Source: a virus. Taken from it: DNA of 23,464 nucleotides. The position numbers were made by a program, and so were the translations under genes. Position 1 is the stretch's first letter; every line of letters begins with the position of its first letter. The stretch is taken from the IMG/VR virus record IMGVR_UViG_3300031622_000025, positions 1 through 23,464 of that record; one strand, given 5' to 3'. Below the pieces are notes generated by a model, which saw only the letters and a list, made by a program, of their open reading frames with translations, searched no databases and had not been told where the DNA came from. Shown in pieces: positions 9,236-18,300 of the stretch.

Positions 9236-11533
9236 ATGGCAAATAGATTTCCAATAATAATTGACACCAACGATAATAACCGTCTTAAGGAATTGCCAAA
9301 TGGTGATAGCTTAGATCTAGCTAACGGTGGTGTTAGAAATGCACAGTTTATAGAAACTGCTTCACTTATTATAGCAGGAGCTAATTTTGTTCCATTTAGT
9401 AGGGCGTATGCAGATCTAACTGGTACTCCAACTATTGCAACAGATATTTCAAGTTTAACAGATTCACAAAATTTATTAACTGGTACTAGTTTTTCTACTA
9501 TTACTAGCAAGCCTACTACATTATCTGGGTACGGAATTACAGATGCGTTTAATGGAACATATGCCGGGCTAACTGGAGCACCAAATCTAGCACCAATAGC
9601 AACTACAGGTTCATTTAATAGTCTTACAGCCAAACCCACTACACTTGCAGGTTATGGAATTACAGATGCACTCACAGGCGCATCACTTTTAAAGAATCTA
9701 GCAGATGTACACACAGTAGTACCAACAGACGGACAGCTATTAAGTTGGGACAACTCAAATAGTTATTGGAAACCAATTACAGCATCAGGTACAGGTACAG
9801 TTACAAGCGTAATAGCAAGCACTGGACTAACTGGTGGAACTATTACAAGTGCAGGAACTATAGCAGTTGATGTAGGAACTACAGCAAATAAAATTGTACA
9901 GCTAGATGCAAGTGGAAAACTTCCAGGAGTTGACGCATCATCGTTATATAATGTAAATATTAGTTCACTTAACAGTATTATAGATACTACTATTACTTCT
10001 CCAACTAACGGACAAGTTTTAAAGTATAACGGAACAAACTGGTTTAACGCTACAAACGATGGATCTGGAGGCTCTATTACTTTTGTAGGAGACGACTCAA
10101 CAGGTACAGCAGTAGACGGTAGTGAAACTTTTAAAATTGCAGGTGGTACTAATATTACTACAGCAGTTTCAGGAGATACATTAACTATTAATGCAACAGC
10201 AATTACAAAAGCACAAGTTAGTGATTTACTAAATAGTGATTTTGACGTAGGCACAAACAAGATACTATATTCTAACGTTTATGCAACTGAGGGTGATCTA
10301 CCTACTGCAAGTTCATACCATGGTATGTTTGCTCATGTACATGCTACAGGAGCAGGTTACTTTGCACATGGCGGTGCATGGATAAAGTTAGCAAATAATG
10401 CAACTACACTAGCAGGATATGGCATTACTGATGGATATGCAAACACCAACGTTGACGCCCATTTAAATCAAGCAGGTAGCGTAACAACTGGTTATGTACT
10501 AAGTTGGAACGGTAGTGATTATGCATGGGTAGCACAAAGTGGTGGTGGCGCCAGTATTGGTAACTTTACGTTTGCTTCTAGTGTTGTTGACACTGATGAT
10601 TCAAGTGGTATTACTATTACACCGTCAGTTACAATAAGCAGTGACTTAACTGTAGAGAATGACCTAGTTGTAAATAACAAAATAACAGCAACAGAGTTTG
10701 TTAGCTTGTCTGCAGGAACTCCTGAAATTAGATCAGCTACAACTTTAGACTTATACGCAATAGGCGCAGTAAGAATTCAAAACGGAGCGTTAAGATTATT
10801 TAATGCAACAACAACAGTTAGAGATACATTGTCACCAGCAAAAGGTGATGTTGTTTATAACTCAACTGTAAATAGAACACAAGTTTATACAGGTGCAGCA
10901 TGGGTTAGCAATGCACTTAGCACAGACATTCCAACTAGCACTAGTCAGTTAACTAACGGAGCAGGATTTGCTACACTAGCAAGTCCAACGTTTACAGGAA
11001 CAGTAAGTGGTATTAGTTCAACAATGGTTGGACTTAGTAATGTTACAAACGAATCGAAAAGTTCGATGTTTACTGATCCAACATTTACAGGAACAGTTGG
11101 CGGCGTAACAAAACAAATGGTTGGGTTGAGTAATGCAACAAACGAATCTAAAGCAACTATGTTTACTAGTCCAACATTTACAGGAACAATAGCAGGATCA
11201 TTTGGTGGTACTGTAGAAAACTCTTTTAATATTACAGCAAGCGGATCAAGTGACTACGTGTTTGCAGCAGACTCAAAATTCTTTACTGCAAATGCTAACG
11301 ATCCTGTATTATACTTGCGAAGAGGTGAAACATATAAATTTATTGTAAATGCAAGCGGACATCCATTCCAAATAAGAGTAAGTAACGGTGGTTCAGCATA
11401 TAATACTGGTGTAACTAATAATGGTCAATCTAATGCTACAATTACATTTATAGTACCAATGACTGCTCCAGCAACATTATATTACCAATGTACTGCTCAT
11501 AGTGGTATGGGTGCAGTTATTAACATCGTTTAG
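9236..11533 (+). CDS. Tail fibre protein with C-terminal cupredoxin-like domain
   Basis: This 765-residue protein is built of phage fibre repeats. Three copies of a TTL(A/S)GYGITD unit occur (about 9520, 9640 and 10405), and three exact-period 31-residue units follow at 10985-11190. The last ~90 residues look like a small beta-sandwich: SDYVFAADSKFF, then YLRRGETYKFIVNASGHPF, then YYQCTAHSGMG. H709, C752, H755 and M758 reproduce the order and C-x2-H-x2-M spacing of the type I copper ligands of amicyanin. The domain could be a metal-binding fibre tip or merely a stable adhesion fold. A late promoter at 9207-9215 precedes the gene, with AGGA about 10 bases before the ATG. Fibre identity is firm; copper binding is untested. 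Confidence 0.8.
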   Translation: MANRFPIIIDTNDNNRLKELPNGDSLDLANGGVRNAQFIETASLIIAGANFVPFSRAYADLTGTPTIATDISSLTDSQNLLTGTSFSTITSKPTTLSGYGITDAFNGTYAGLTGAPNLAPIATTGSFNSLTAKPTTLAGYGITDALTGASLLKNLADVHTVVPTDGQLLSWDNSNSYWKPITASGTGTVTSVIASTGLTGGTITSAGTIAVDVGTTANKIVQLDASGKLPGVDASSLYNVNISSLNSIIDTTITSPTNGQVLKYNGTNWFNATNDGSGGSITFVGDDSTGTAVDGSETFKIAGGTNITTAVSGDTLTINATAITKAQVSDLLNSDFDVGTNKILYSNVYATEGDLPTASSYHGMFAHVHATGAGYFAHGGAWIKLANNATTLAGYGITDGYANTNVDAHLNQAGSVTTGYVLSWNGSDYAWVAQSGGGASIGNFTFASSVVDTDDSSGITITPSVTISSDLTVENDLVVNNKITATEFVSLSAGTPEIRSATTLDLYAIGAVRIQNGALRLFNATTTVRDTLSPAKGDVVYNSTVNRTQVYTGAAWVSNALSTDIPTSTSQLTNGAGFATLASPTFTGTVSGISSTMVGLSNVTNESKSSMFTDPTFTGTVGGVTKQMVGLSNATNESKATMFTSPTFTGTIAGSFGGTVENSFNITASGSSDYVFAADSKFFTANANDPVLYLRRGETYKFIVNASGHPFQIRVSNGGSAYNTGVTNNGQSNATITFIVPMTAPATLYYQCTAHSGMGAVINIV
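10985..11190 (+). repeat. 31-codon tandem repeat in fibre gene
   Basis: CCAACRTTTACAGGAACA starts at 10985, 11078 and 11171, exactly 93 bases apart. Between the copies lie closely similar units encoding MVGLSNxTNES followed by K-x-x-MF and PTFTGT. The high DNA identity of the last two units points to recent duplication or homogenisation, a common source of variation in phage fibre genes. Confidence 0.85.
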
Positions 11534-11542
11534 GAGACTACA

Positions 11543-11815
11543 ATGGCCGCAAATGGGATATCAACACTAACACTAAAACGTACTAGACAGGACACCAAAC
11601 TTGCAAAAGCACTAGCCAAGCGAGAAGGTAAAACAGTGGCTGCAAACGGTACAATTAGTGGTAGCACAGATACAGATGCAGTAGCATACAGGGCGAGAAA
11701 CACTCTTACTGTTTCTCAATTACCTACTAGGTATCATGCTTCAAGTAACACAGGTGCATTAATAGATAATGCAAACAGCGGAGGGCTTGTTGTTGGCAGG
11801 CCATGGACTGCGTAA
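11543..11815 (+). CDS. Small protein of unknown function in the tail module
   Basis: This 90-residue protein has a basic N-terminal half (K12, R13, R15, K19, K22, K26, R27 and K30 within its first 30 residues) and a C-terminal segment with Pro, Asn and Gly ending VGRPWTA. No catalytic motif, signal peptide or membrane segment is visible. AGGAG at 11532-11536 overlaps the stop of the fibre gene and lies 6 bases before this ATG, so the two genes are probably co-transcribed. The stop is immediately followed by the ATG of the subtilase gene. It may be a small virion protein or an accessory to the fibre or protease; nothing in the sequence decides between these. Confidence 0.7.
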   Translation: MAANGISTLTLKRTRQDTKLAKALAKREGKTVAANGTISGSTDTDAVAYRARNTLTVSQLPTRYHASSNTGALIDNANSGGLVVGRPWTA

Positions 11816-14572
11816 ATGGCTGAAAAAGAATATATTGTAAGTCTTAACCGCGGTGTCGATTACGATGCATTTAATGCTGAAATGATCGCATCAACTGGTG
11901 CTGGTGACATTCCCAATAGAACAATAACCGTAGAAAATGCTAGGCCGTTAAGTCAGCGTAATACTCATTACATGTTAGAGGACGCAGAAGCGGTAGCACT
12001 ACTTGACGATGCTAGAGTATGTGGAGTTGAAATTCCTCCAGAACAACGTACTGATATTGAAATTGGACTTAGTGCTCAACAATTTGGTAGCTGGCGTAAA
12101 ACTTCAGCTGATGCGTCAACTGATCTAAACTGGGGAATGATGCGAGGAATACATCGCGAAGATGTATGGAATCAAACAACTGAAACTACACTTCCGTTTA
12201 ATTACAATCTAACAGGCAAAGGTGTTGATGTTGTAATACAAGATAGTGGACTTGATGTAGGACATATTGAATTTACTGATGCTAACGGTGTAAGTAGAGT
12301 AAACCAAATTGATTGGTTTGCAGCTAGTGGCGTGTCAGGTACACAGAGTGCAAATCATTATAGAGATTACGACGGTCACGGTACACATGTTGCTGGCACA
12401 GCAGTTGGCCGCACAATGGGTTGGGCCAAAGACGCACAAATTTATTCAGTAAAAGTTTATGGCTTAGAAGGTACAGGTGATGACGAGACAGGAATAAGTG
12501 TATCAGATTGCTTTGATGTTATTAAAGGTTGGCATAATAACAAACCTATCGATCCTGCTACAGGATTTAAAAGACCAACAGTAGTAAACATGAGTTGGGG
12601 ATATGGTTTTAGTAATAGTGCTACTCCTACAGTAGGAGTATATAGGGGCGCCGCCTGGACATACGGTGATTCCGGGTACAACAATGATTATGCAATGTGG
12701 CAAACAGCTGGTATCGTTGTCAAACTTGGTACAAAGAGATACATTAATTCGAGAATAACTAGTGTTGATACTGATGTACAAGAAATGATAGATGCAGGAA
12801 TACATATATGTGTTGCTTGTGGAAATAACTATTATTATGTAGATAACGCAAACGGACAAGACTATAACAATACTGTCACTATAAATGGTAGTGTTCGTTA
12901 CTATCATCGAGGATCAAGCCCATATGATGAAGAAGCACTTATAGTAGGAAGTATTGACATAGACTATCAAAGTAATTTAGAAAACAAATCAGAATTTAGT
13001 AACACTGGTCCAGGCGTAAACATTTATGCACCAGGATCACAAATTATGAGTGCTAGTTCAAATGATAATCCAAGTGGAACAAGTGATAAGGCTGCGACTA
13101 ACAATAGACAAACCCATCCACTTGATAGCAGTCAACACATATATAAAATTAGTGGAACTAGTATGGCATCACCAAATGTTTGTGGGCTACTAGCAACTGT
13201 ACTAGAGCAGAATAAAGGGCTGACTCCTGCACAAGCACAAGCCTGGATATTTAAAAACTCAACACCTAGCAAGCTATATAACGGTACTGTTGATGATTGG
13301 GATGACCAAGACAGTATTCAGCAAATTGGAGATTCAATAAATTATTCATCTGGTTCAGTTAAAACAGTTACTGAGCTTCCGCCGTTTACTAAAGAACTAA
13401 CTGTACGAGGAATAAAACTTTTAGGGCATGGACCATATGATGTGTCTGCTAAAGGTATTAGTGATACCTTTTTAGAAAAGGTTGCACGGACTGTACAATT
13501 ATTACTTGATCCCGAAGCATCAGGTATAGATAAAGAAAAACAAGCTGCGGCTATAGACGGCATGGCTAATGAAAACAACGAAGGCAACTTTGGCATAGGG
13601 CCAACCGTTCAACGAATTGGTTACATTAATGGCGGACAGTATGCCCGATCTTTCTTAGACGATGATGCACCTAATAATTATCCGGGATTACAAAATACTG
13701 AATTTTCGTATAGAGCAAAAGACTATGTATGGGAATTTCCAGACGATGACGCAAGTGGTTCAGGTATTGCTGACTGGGGCGGATATACCGTTGGTGGACA
13801 GGTTACTGAAGTACTAGAACATGTATTACATACTATTAGTCAACATGGATTACATTACGCATATCCATACGAACTAAACATTACAAGTGGCCAAATTGGC
13901 AGTCCAATGATGACAGCAATGCAAGAAGCTATTACAAATAGTGTATTTGATGTTTCAGGATATAGTGCATTATATAGTCCAGATTCAACTGTAGATCTTG
14001 ATGAGATGTCAAATGAAATGTTACAAACTTCTAGAGGTATATCTTCTAAATATTCTGAATATTTAAATGAAACTGTAAGTGGTCGTAAGAGGGGTGATGT
14101 TAATGATAGTGGCAGTATTGATATTGACGATGTTATGGGATTTCTATCATTTAAGAATGGAGCCAGCAACGCTTGGATTACAGATAATATTATTACACCA
14201 TTAACCTATAACGGATATTATGCTGCAATTGCAAGAGAATATCAATACTTGTTATGTTATGCAATGTGGGAATACTATTCAGTATACGTTGACGGTGGAA
14301 GTTTATCTCCTGAATGGAATGATAATTCAAGAACACAAGCAGGTGTATTAACAAATAATCCATTAGGGTATGCATTGTTTAATAATTTTATTAGTAAAGT
14401 TATATCAAAACCGACCGAGGCTACACTAAATGCTATGTTTGCAGTTAGCGGAGCGTCAGGTTATATCCCAGTAGAAAATACAAATAGAATTTTCTACACT
14501 CCGTTTGCTTCAAAAGATACTTTAACTGTTGGAAACTTTACAGGTATCGGAGTTAGTATAGCAAACAAATAA
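11816..14572 (+). CDS. Subtilisin-like serine protease (S8) with Ca-loop C-terminal half
   Basis: The first ~510 of 918 residues form a subtilase. D143 lies in VVIQDSG, H188 in DGHGTHVAGT and S449 in SGTSMASP, giving the complete triad; N337 in VACGNN is the expected oxyanion-hole Asn. Residues 1-100 may act as a propeptide-like region (YIVSLNRGVDYDAF at the start resembles inhibitor I9 beginnings). The region from ~520 is not a protease domain I recognise: it has a His cluster (H669, H672, H677, H680) and one EF-hand/dockerin-like loop at 761-772 (D761, N763, S765, S767, D769, D772). There is no obvious signal peptide. The gene starts directly after the stop of the 90-residue gene, within the tail-fibre cluster. 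The likely role is a virion-associated protease acting on the cell surface or on tail proteins; the target is inferred, while the protease call is firm. Confidence 0.92.
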   Translation: MAEKEYIVSLNRGVDYDAFNAEMIASTGAGDIPNRTITVENARPLSQRNTHYMLEDAEAVALLDDARVCGVEIPPEQRTDIEIGLSAQQFGSWRKTSADASTDLNWGMMRGIHREDVWNQTTETTLPFNYNLTGKGVDVVIQDSGLDVGHIEFTDANGVSRVNQIDWFAASGVSGTQSANHYRDYDGHGTHVAGTAVGRTMGWAKDAQIYSVKVYGLEGTGDDETGISVSDCFDVIKGWHNNKPIDPATGFKRPTVVNMSWGYGFSNSATPTVGVYRGAAWTYGDSGYNNDYAMWQTAGIVVKLGTKRYINSRITSVDTDVQEMIDAGIHICVACGNNYYYVDNANGQDYNNTVTINGSVRYYHRGSSPYDEEALIVGSIDIDYQSNLENKSEFSNTGPGVNIYAPGSQIMSASSNDNPSGTSDKAATNNRQTHPLDSSQHIYKISGTSMASPNVCGLLATVLEQNKGLTPAQAQAWIFKNSTPSKLYNGTVDDWDDQDSIQQIGDSINYSSGSVKTVTELPPFTKELTVRGIKLLGHGPYDVSAKGISDTFLEKVARTVQLLLDPEASGIDKEKQAAAIDGMANENNEGNFGIGPTVQRIGYINGGQYARSFLDDDAPNNYPGLQNTEFSYRAKDYVWEFPDDDASGSGIADWGGYTVGGQVTEVLEHVLHTISQHGLHYAYPYELNITSGQIGSPMMTAMQEAITNSVFDVSGYSALYSPDSTVDLDEMSNEMLQTSRGISSKYSEYLNETVSGRKRGDVNDSGSIDIDDVMGFLSFKNGASNAWITDNIITPLTYNGYYAAIAREYQYLLCYAMWEYYSVYVDGGSLSPEWNDNSRTQAGVLTNNPLGYALFNNFISKVISKPTEATLNAMFAVSGASGYIPVENTNRIFYTPFASKDTLTVGNFTGIGVSIANK

Positions 14573-14575
14573 ATA
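14568..14575 (+). promoter_or_regulatory. T4-type late promoter (AATAAATA)
   Basis: AATAAATA matches seven of eight bases of the T4 late consensus. It overlaps the TAA stop of the subtilase gene (14570-14572) and lies 22 bases before the ATG at 14598. A good ribosome-binding site, AAGGA at 14585-14589, follows. The position matches the octamers before 9236, 15339 and 18594. Confidence 0.55.
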
Positions 14576-14597
14576 CATACGTATAAGGAAAAATAGA

Positions 14598-15305
14598 ATG
14601 ACAACGCAAAAAATTAATATAGGACAACTAGCAAACGACGGCACTGGTGATGACATTAGAACTGCGTTTGATAAAATTAACGATAACTTTGTTGATCTAG
14701 ATACAAGGTTTCCAACTGCTGCAACAGGCGTAAATTTAGGATCACTTGGTGAAAACGTGTTTGAAAGTAATACAAATTCAGAATTAAGTTTTAAGAAACT
14801 AATAGCAGGTTCTCATATTACACTATCTTCGTCAGCTACTGGAATTACAATTTCAGGAACTACTGATTTAGACCAATTAATAGCTGTTAGTGATAGTGGT
14901 ACAGTTACAGTTAGTAGAGGACAGACAATGTCTGTTCAAGGTCTTAACGGAATTACTACATCTGTTATAGGACAGAATTTATATGTATCCGGTACAACAG
15001 GAGTAGTAGGGTCAGATACGTTACCTACATTAAGTGCAAACTTAAACGCCAACAATAAAAATATTATAAACGGTGGTACTATAACTGCTTCGGGATTTTA
15101 TGGTCCTATAGAGGGATTAGTATACGGTGTGGACGTTAGAGAGATAGGAAACGCAGGGCCTAATGCTTGGGATTTTGGATCAATAAGTGAAACATATACT
15201 AGCTTATTAGATTACATAGGAAAATCAACTAACGTAGATCTTGGTACATACGTAGGTGCAGGTGTTGCAAGTGGTGAAATAGACCTAGGTAGCATTGCAG
15301 TATAG
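14598..15305 (+). CDS. gp10-motif structural protein
   Basis: This 235-residue protein opens with the T4 gp10-type N-terminal motif: KINIGQLANDGTGDDIRTAF followed by DKINDNFVDL, covering residues 5-34. The rest is rich in Ser, Thr, Gly and Asn with beta-type periodicity (SHITLSSSATGITISGTT; TVTVSRGQTMSVQGLNGI), which suits a fibre or baseplate-spike protein. Near residues 140-170 there is an L-N-A-N-N-K-N-I-I-N-G segment like those of phage fibre proteins. It shares its N-terminal motif with the protein at 8660-9199 and more loosely with that at 18594-19154. A late promoter and AAGGA ribosome-binding site precede it. Probably part of the baseplate-fibre interface; full gp10 function is not supported because the protein is too short. 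Confidence 0.7.
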   Translation: MTTQKINIGQLANDGTGDDIRTAFDKINDNFVDLDTRFPTAATGVNLGSLGENVFESNTNSELSFKKLIAGSHITLSSSATGITISGTTDLDQLIAVSDSGTVTVSRGQTMSVQGLNGITTSVIGQNLYVSGTTGVVGSDTLPTLSANLNANNKNIINGGTITASGFYGPIEGLVYGVDVREIGNAGPNAWDFGSISETYTSLLDYIGKSTNVDLGTYVGAGVASGEIDLGSIAV

Positions 15306-15310
15306 GTTAC

Positions 15311-15318
15311 GATAAATA
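15311..15318 (+). promoter_or_regulatory. T4-type late promoter (GATAAATA)
   Basis: GATAAATA, preceded by C, is identical over nine bases (CGATAAATA) to the element at 9207-9215. It lies in the 33-base gap between two structural genes, 20 bases before the ATG at 15339, the same distance as at 9208-9215. The identical flanking base and spacing support function. Confidence 0.62.
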
Positions 15319-15338
15319 CTTAAAAGTTAGGAACTAGC

Positions 15339-18300
15339 ATGGCAGTATTTTGGACACAATTTTCAGGACAAACTCTAGGAACATTAGTTGAAGGTGTATC
15401 TACAACAGTAGATTTGCCATTAGATTTATCTGTGGTTGCTGATGATTCAACACTGTATACAGTAACACACATTAGTGGCGAATTGCCACTTGGTATGGTA
15501 CTCCAAGATAACTCTATAACTGGTACTCCAAGAGAAGTTTCTAGAGATACAGAATACAAATTTGTATTACGGGCAACATACAACAGTACAATAAACGATA
15601 GAACTTTTATTATAAAAGTAACAGGTCCAGATACTCCTACATGGAACACTGCCGCAGGATTATTACCAGTAGGTCAAAATAATGCATTTTATATATTAGA
15701 TAATAGTCCAATCGACTTTCAATTAATTGCCGAAGATTCAGATACAATAGCAGGGCAAAAATTAGAATACTTTATAGGTTCAGAAGATGGAGTACTTCCA
15801 CCGGGAATAACATTAACAACTGACGGAAAATTAATAGGAATAGTAGATCCAATACTTGCAATTGAAAAACGAATTGACTCTGGAAATTACGATATAAGTA
15901 ACTTTGATAATATTGCATATGATTACGGTGTAAGAAGTTCAAATGGTTTTGACAGTTTCTTTTATGATACTACAATTTATGACCTAAGTATTCCAACTCG
16001 ATCGCCTAGAAAACTTAGCAGAAATTACGAATTTGTTGTTTCAGTTAATGACGGCGATACTATTTCTAGAAGAACATTTAAAATTTATGTAGTTGGAGAT
16101 GATTTTGTAAGAGTAGATAATACTCTTATGGAAGTAGATACTGGCGTGTTTACTGCTGACAATACACATATTAGAATACCATTATGGTTAACTCCTAGAG
16201 ATTTTGGATATCGAAGGGCGAATAACTATGTTACGTTATTCTTAGATACATTAGATACTAACGAGCTATTAGGTATTATGTCATACTCGTTACAAGAAGT
16301 AAATGACGACGGTACAACTAGTACTCTTCCAGAAGGATTGTCGCTAGATACTATAACAGGAGAAATTGCTGGTCGCGTACCATACCAACCTAGTGTAACA
16401 AAAGAATATAAATTTACAGTTAAAGCAAGTAGAGTAGGACCAACAACTACTAAACAATATGTTACGTTAGCAATATACGAAGATATAGCATTTGGGGCAA
16501 GTGTATTAAAAGTAACAAAGAATCAAGATGTATCATTATTAATAGGAAGCCAGATAGTAATAGACGAAAAGTCTTATACTATAACAAAAGCAGATACTAC
16601 TATATCAACTGCGTACGACGAACTCTCGTTAGGAGAAAACTTAACAGTATCTACATTTGAAAATGCACTTCCTGGACAACAAGTAATAAAGATTAAAAAG
16701 TTAGGCCTACCATATATAACTAATATAATTGGAAAAACATTAATCTTCGGAGATTATTCTTATACTATTTCTAGTGTAGATATAAATCAAAAAGTTTATA
16801 GGTGTAGAATACCTCACGTGTCAACTACTTTTAATTCTGATAATTCTAAAATTTATTGGGAAGAAGTCGTAGGAGCATCGACTACAGGTGTAACTGATTG
16901 GCATCATGAAGCTAATTATGCACTAGATGATTTAATAAAATATAACAGTACAATGTTTGAAAATATAACAGTTAGTACTAATATAGTTACAACTATCTAC
17001 GCCGGAGCAGTTACTCCAATTGAATTAATTCCGTTGTATACTACTAGAATAGTTAAAAAAGGTGAATTGTTTGATTTTAACTTATATTCTTCTCAAGCAA
17101 ACGAAACAGCAGAAGCAAATAAAACATTTACTGTTAAAACTTTAGGTGATGTGGATTCTAGAATTACTTGGATTACTCCGCAAAACTTTACAGATATTAG
17201 TGCTAATTATATTTCTAATTTACAAGTTGTAGCAACTAGCTCTGTTGTGTCAGCAAGAGTTATGTATTCATTAACAAAGGGCAAACTTCCACCGGGACTA
17301 ACACTTCTATTAGACGGATCGATATCTGGTAAAGTTAAAACGTTTAACGATACTAATGGAATTGGATTAACACAGTTTGATAAAGGAGTATTTATTTTAG
17401 ATGGGAACAAATCAACTGTTGATAGAAAATTTATATTTGAAATAACTGTACAAGATCAATTCGGATATAGTAAAACAACTAGAGAATTTAATATAACTGT
17501 AGGCGATCCTGATAATAAAACTTATAGTGATATATTTGCAAGACCATTGTTTAAGCAAACGCAACGTTCATTGTTTAATACGTTTATTAGTAATACAGAA
17601 ATTTTTAATCCAAGTTATATCTATCGTCCAGATGATCCAAATTTTGGTATACAAAGAAAAATTAATATGCTTATATACTCTGGAATTGAAACTAAAACTA
17701 TAGATCACTATGTTGCCGCGATAGCAAAGAATCACAAAAGAAAAAACTTTAAACTAGGAAATATAAAGACAGCAGTAGCAAAGACTCCAGGAACGCAAGA
17801 CATTGTATATGAAGTTGTATACCTTGAGGTTATTGATCCTTATTTACCAACAGCAGGCGAAGTAAGAAAAAGTATTCAAATTGATACTAAAACAAAACTA
17901 TTAACAAGTGAGTCACAGTATGGCGATAAGCCTGCACCATTTATTTCGTTCAATTTTGAAGAGAGAAATCTAGGAGATAGTACTGCTAACACTCTACAAA
18001 TTATACCAGTTGGTGGAAGTATATCTGTATTACAAAGAACCGGAACTGAAGTTGTATCTGGACAAAATAACGAAATATTAATAGGATTAAGAGATTTATC
18101 TACAGTAACGTTTCCTGCAACTATAAGTGCATATGTTGCAGATAAAACTGCTACTAGTCCTTGGTATTTAGAGTCAGTAAATACAAACGTAATTAAAGTT
18201 GATAGTAATGCAATAAGCAGTGATCAAAGGAACGATTCAAAACGTTATATTTCAAATCTTAAAAACATGCGAGACAATATTGCAGATTCCGGTATTACTG

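Noticed and set aside
7130-10260. Minus-strand open frames of 100-174 residues (7130-7489, 7868-8170, 9115-9639, 9763-10260)
   Set aside because: They lie opposite strongly supported fibre genes, have low-complexity Val/Pro/Ala-rich products and no ribosome-binding sites; they are shadows of Thr/Gly-rich coding sequence.
12457-12907. Two overlapping minus-strand open frames inside the subtilase gene
   Set aside because: They overlap each other and cover the conserved protease core on the other strand; their products have no recognisable motif.
12953-12980. TTGACA inside the subtilase gene as a promoter
   Set aside because: No -10-like hexamer occurs at a suitable distance.
13815-13860. Zinc metalloprotease (HExxH or HxxEH) site in the subtilase C-terminal half
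   Set aside because: The residues read E-H-x-x-H with further His downstream; neither classic order is present, so no second protease activity is claimed.
14098-14133. Full dockerin domain in the subtilase
   Set aside because: Only one calcium-binding loop is seen; a type I dockerin needs two, so only an EF-hand-like loop is claimed.
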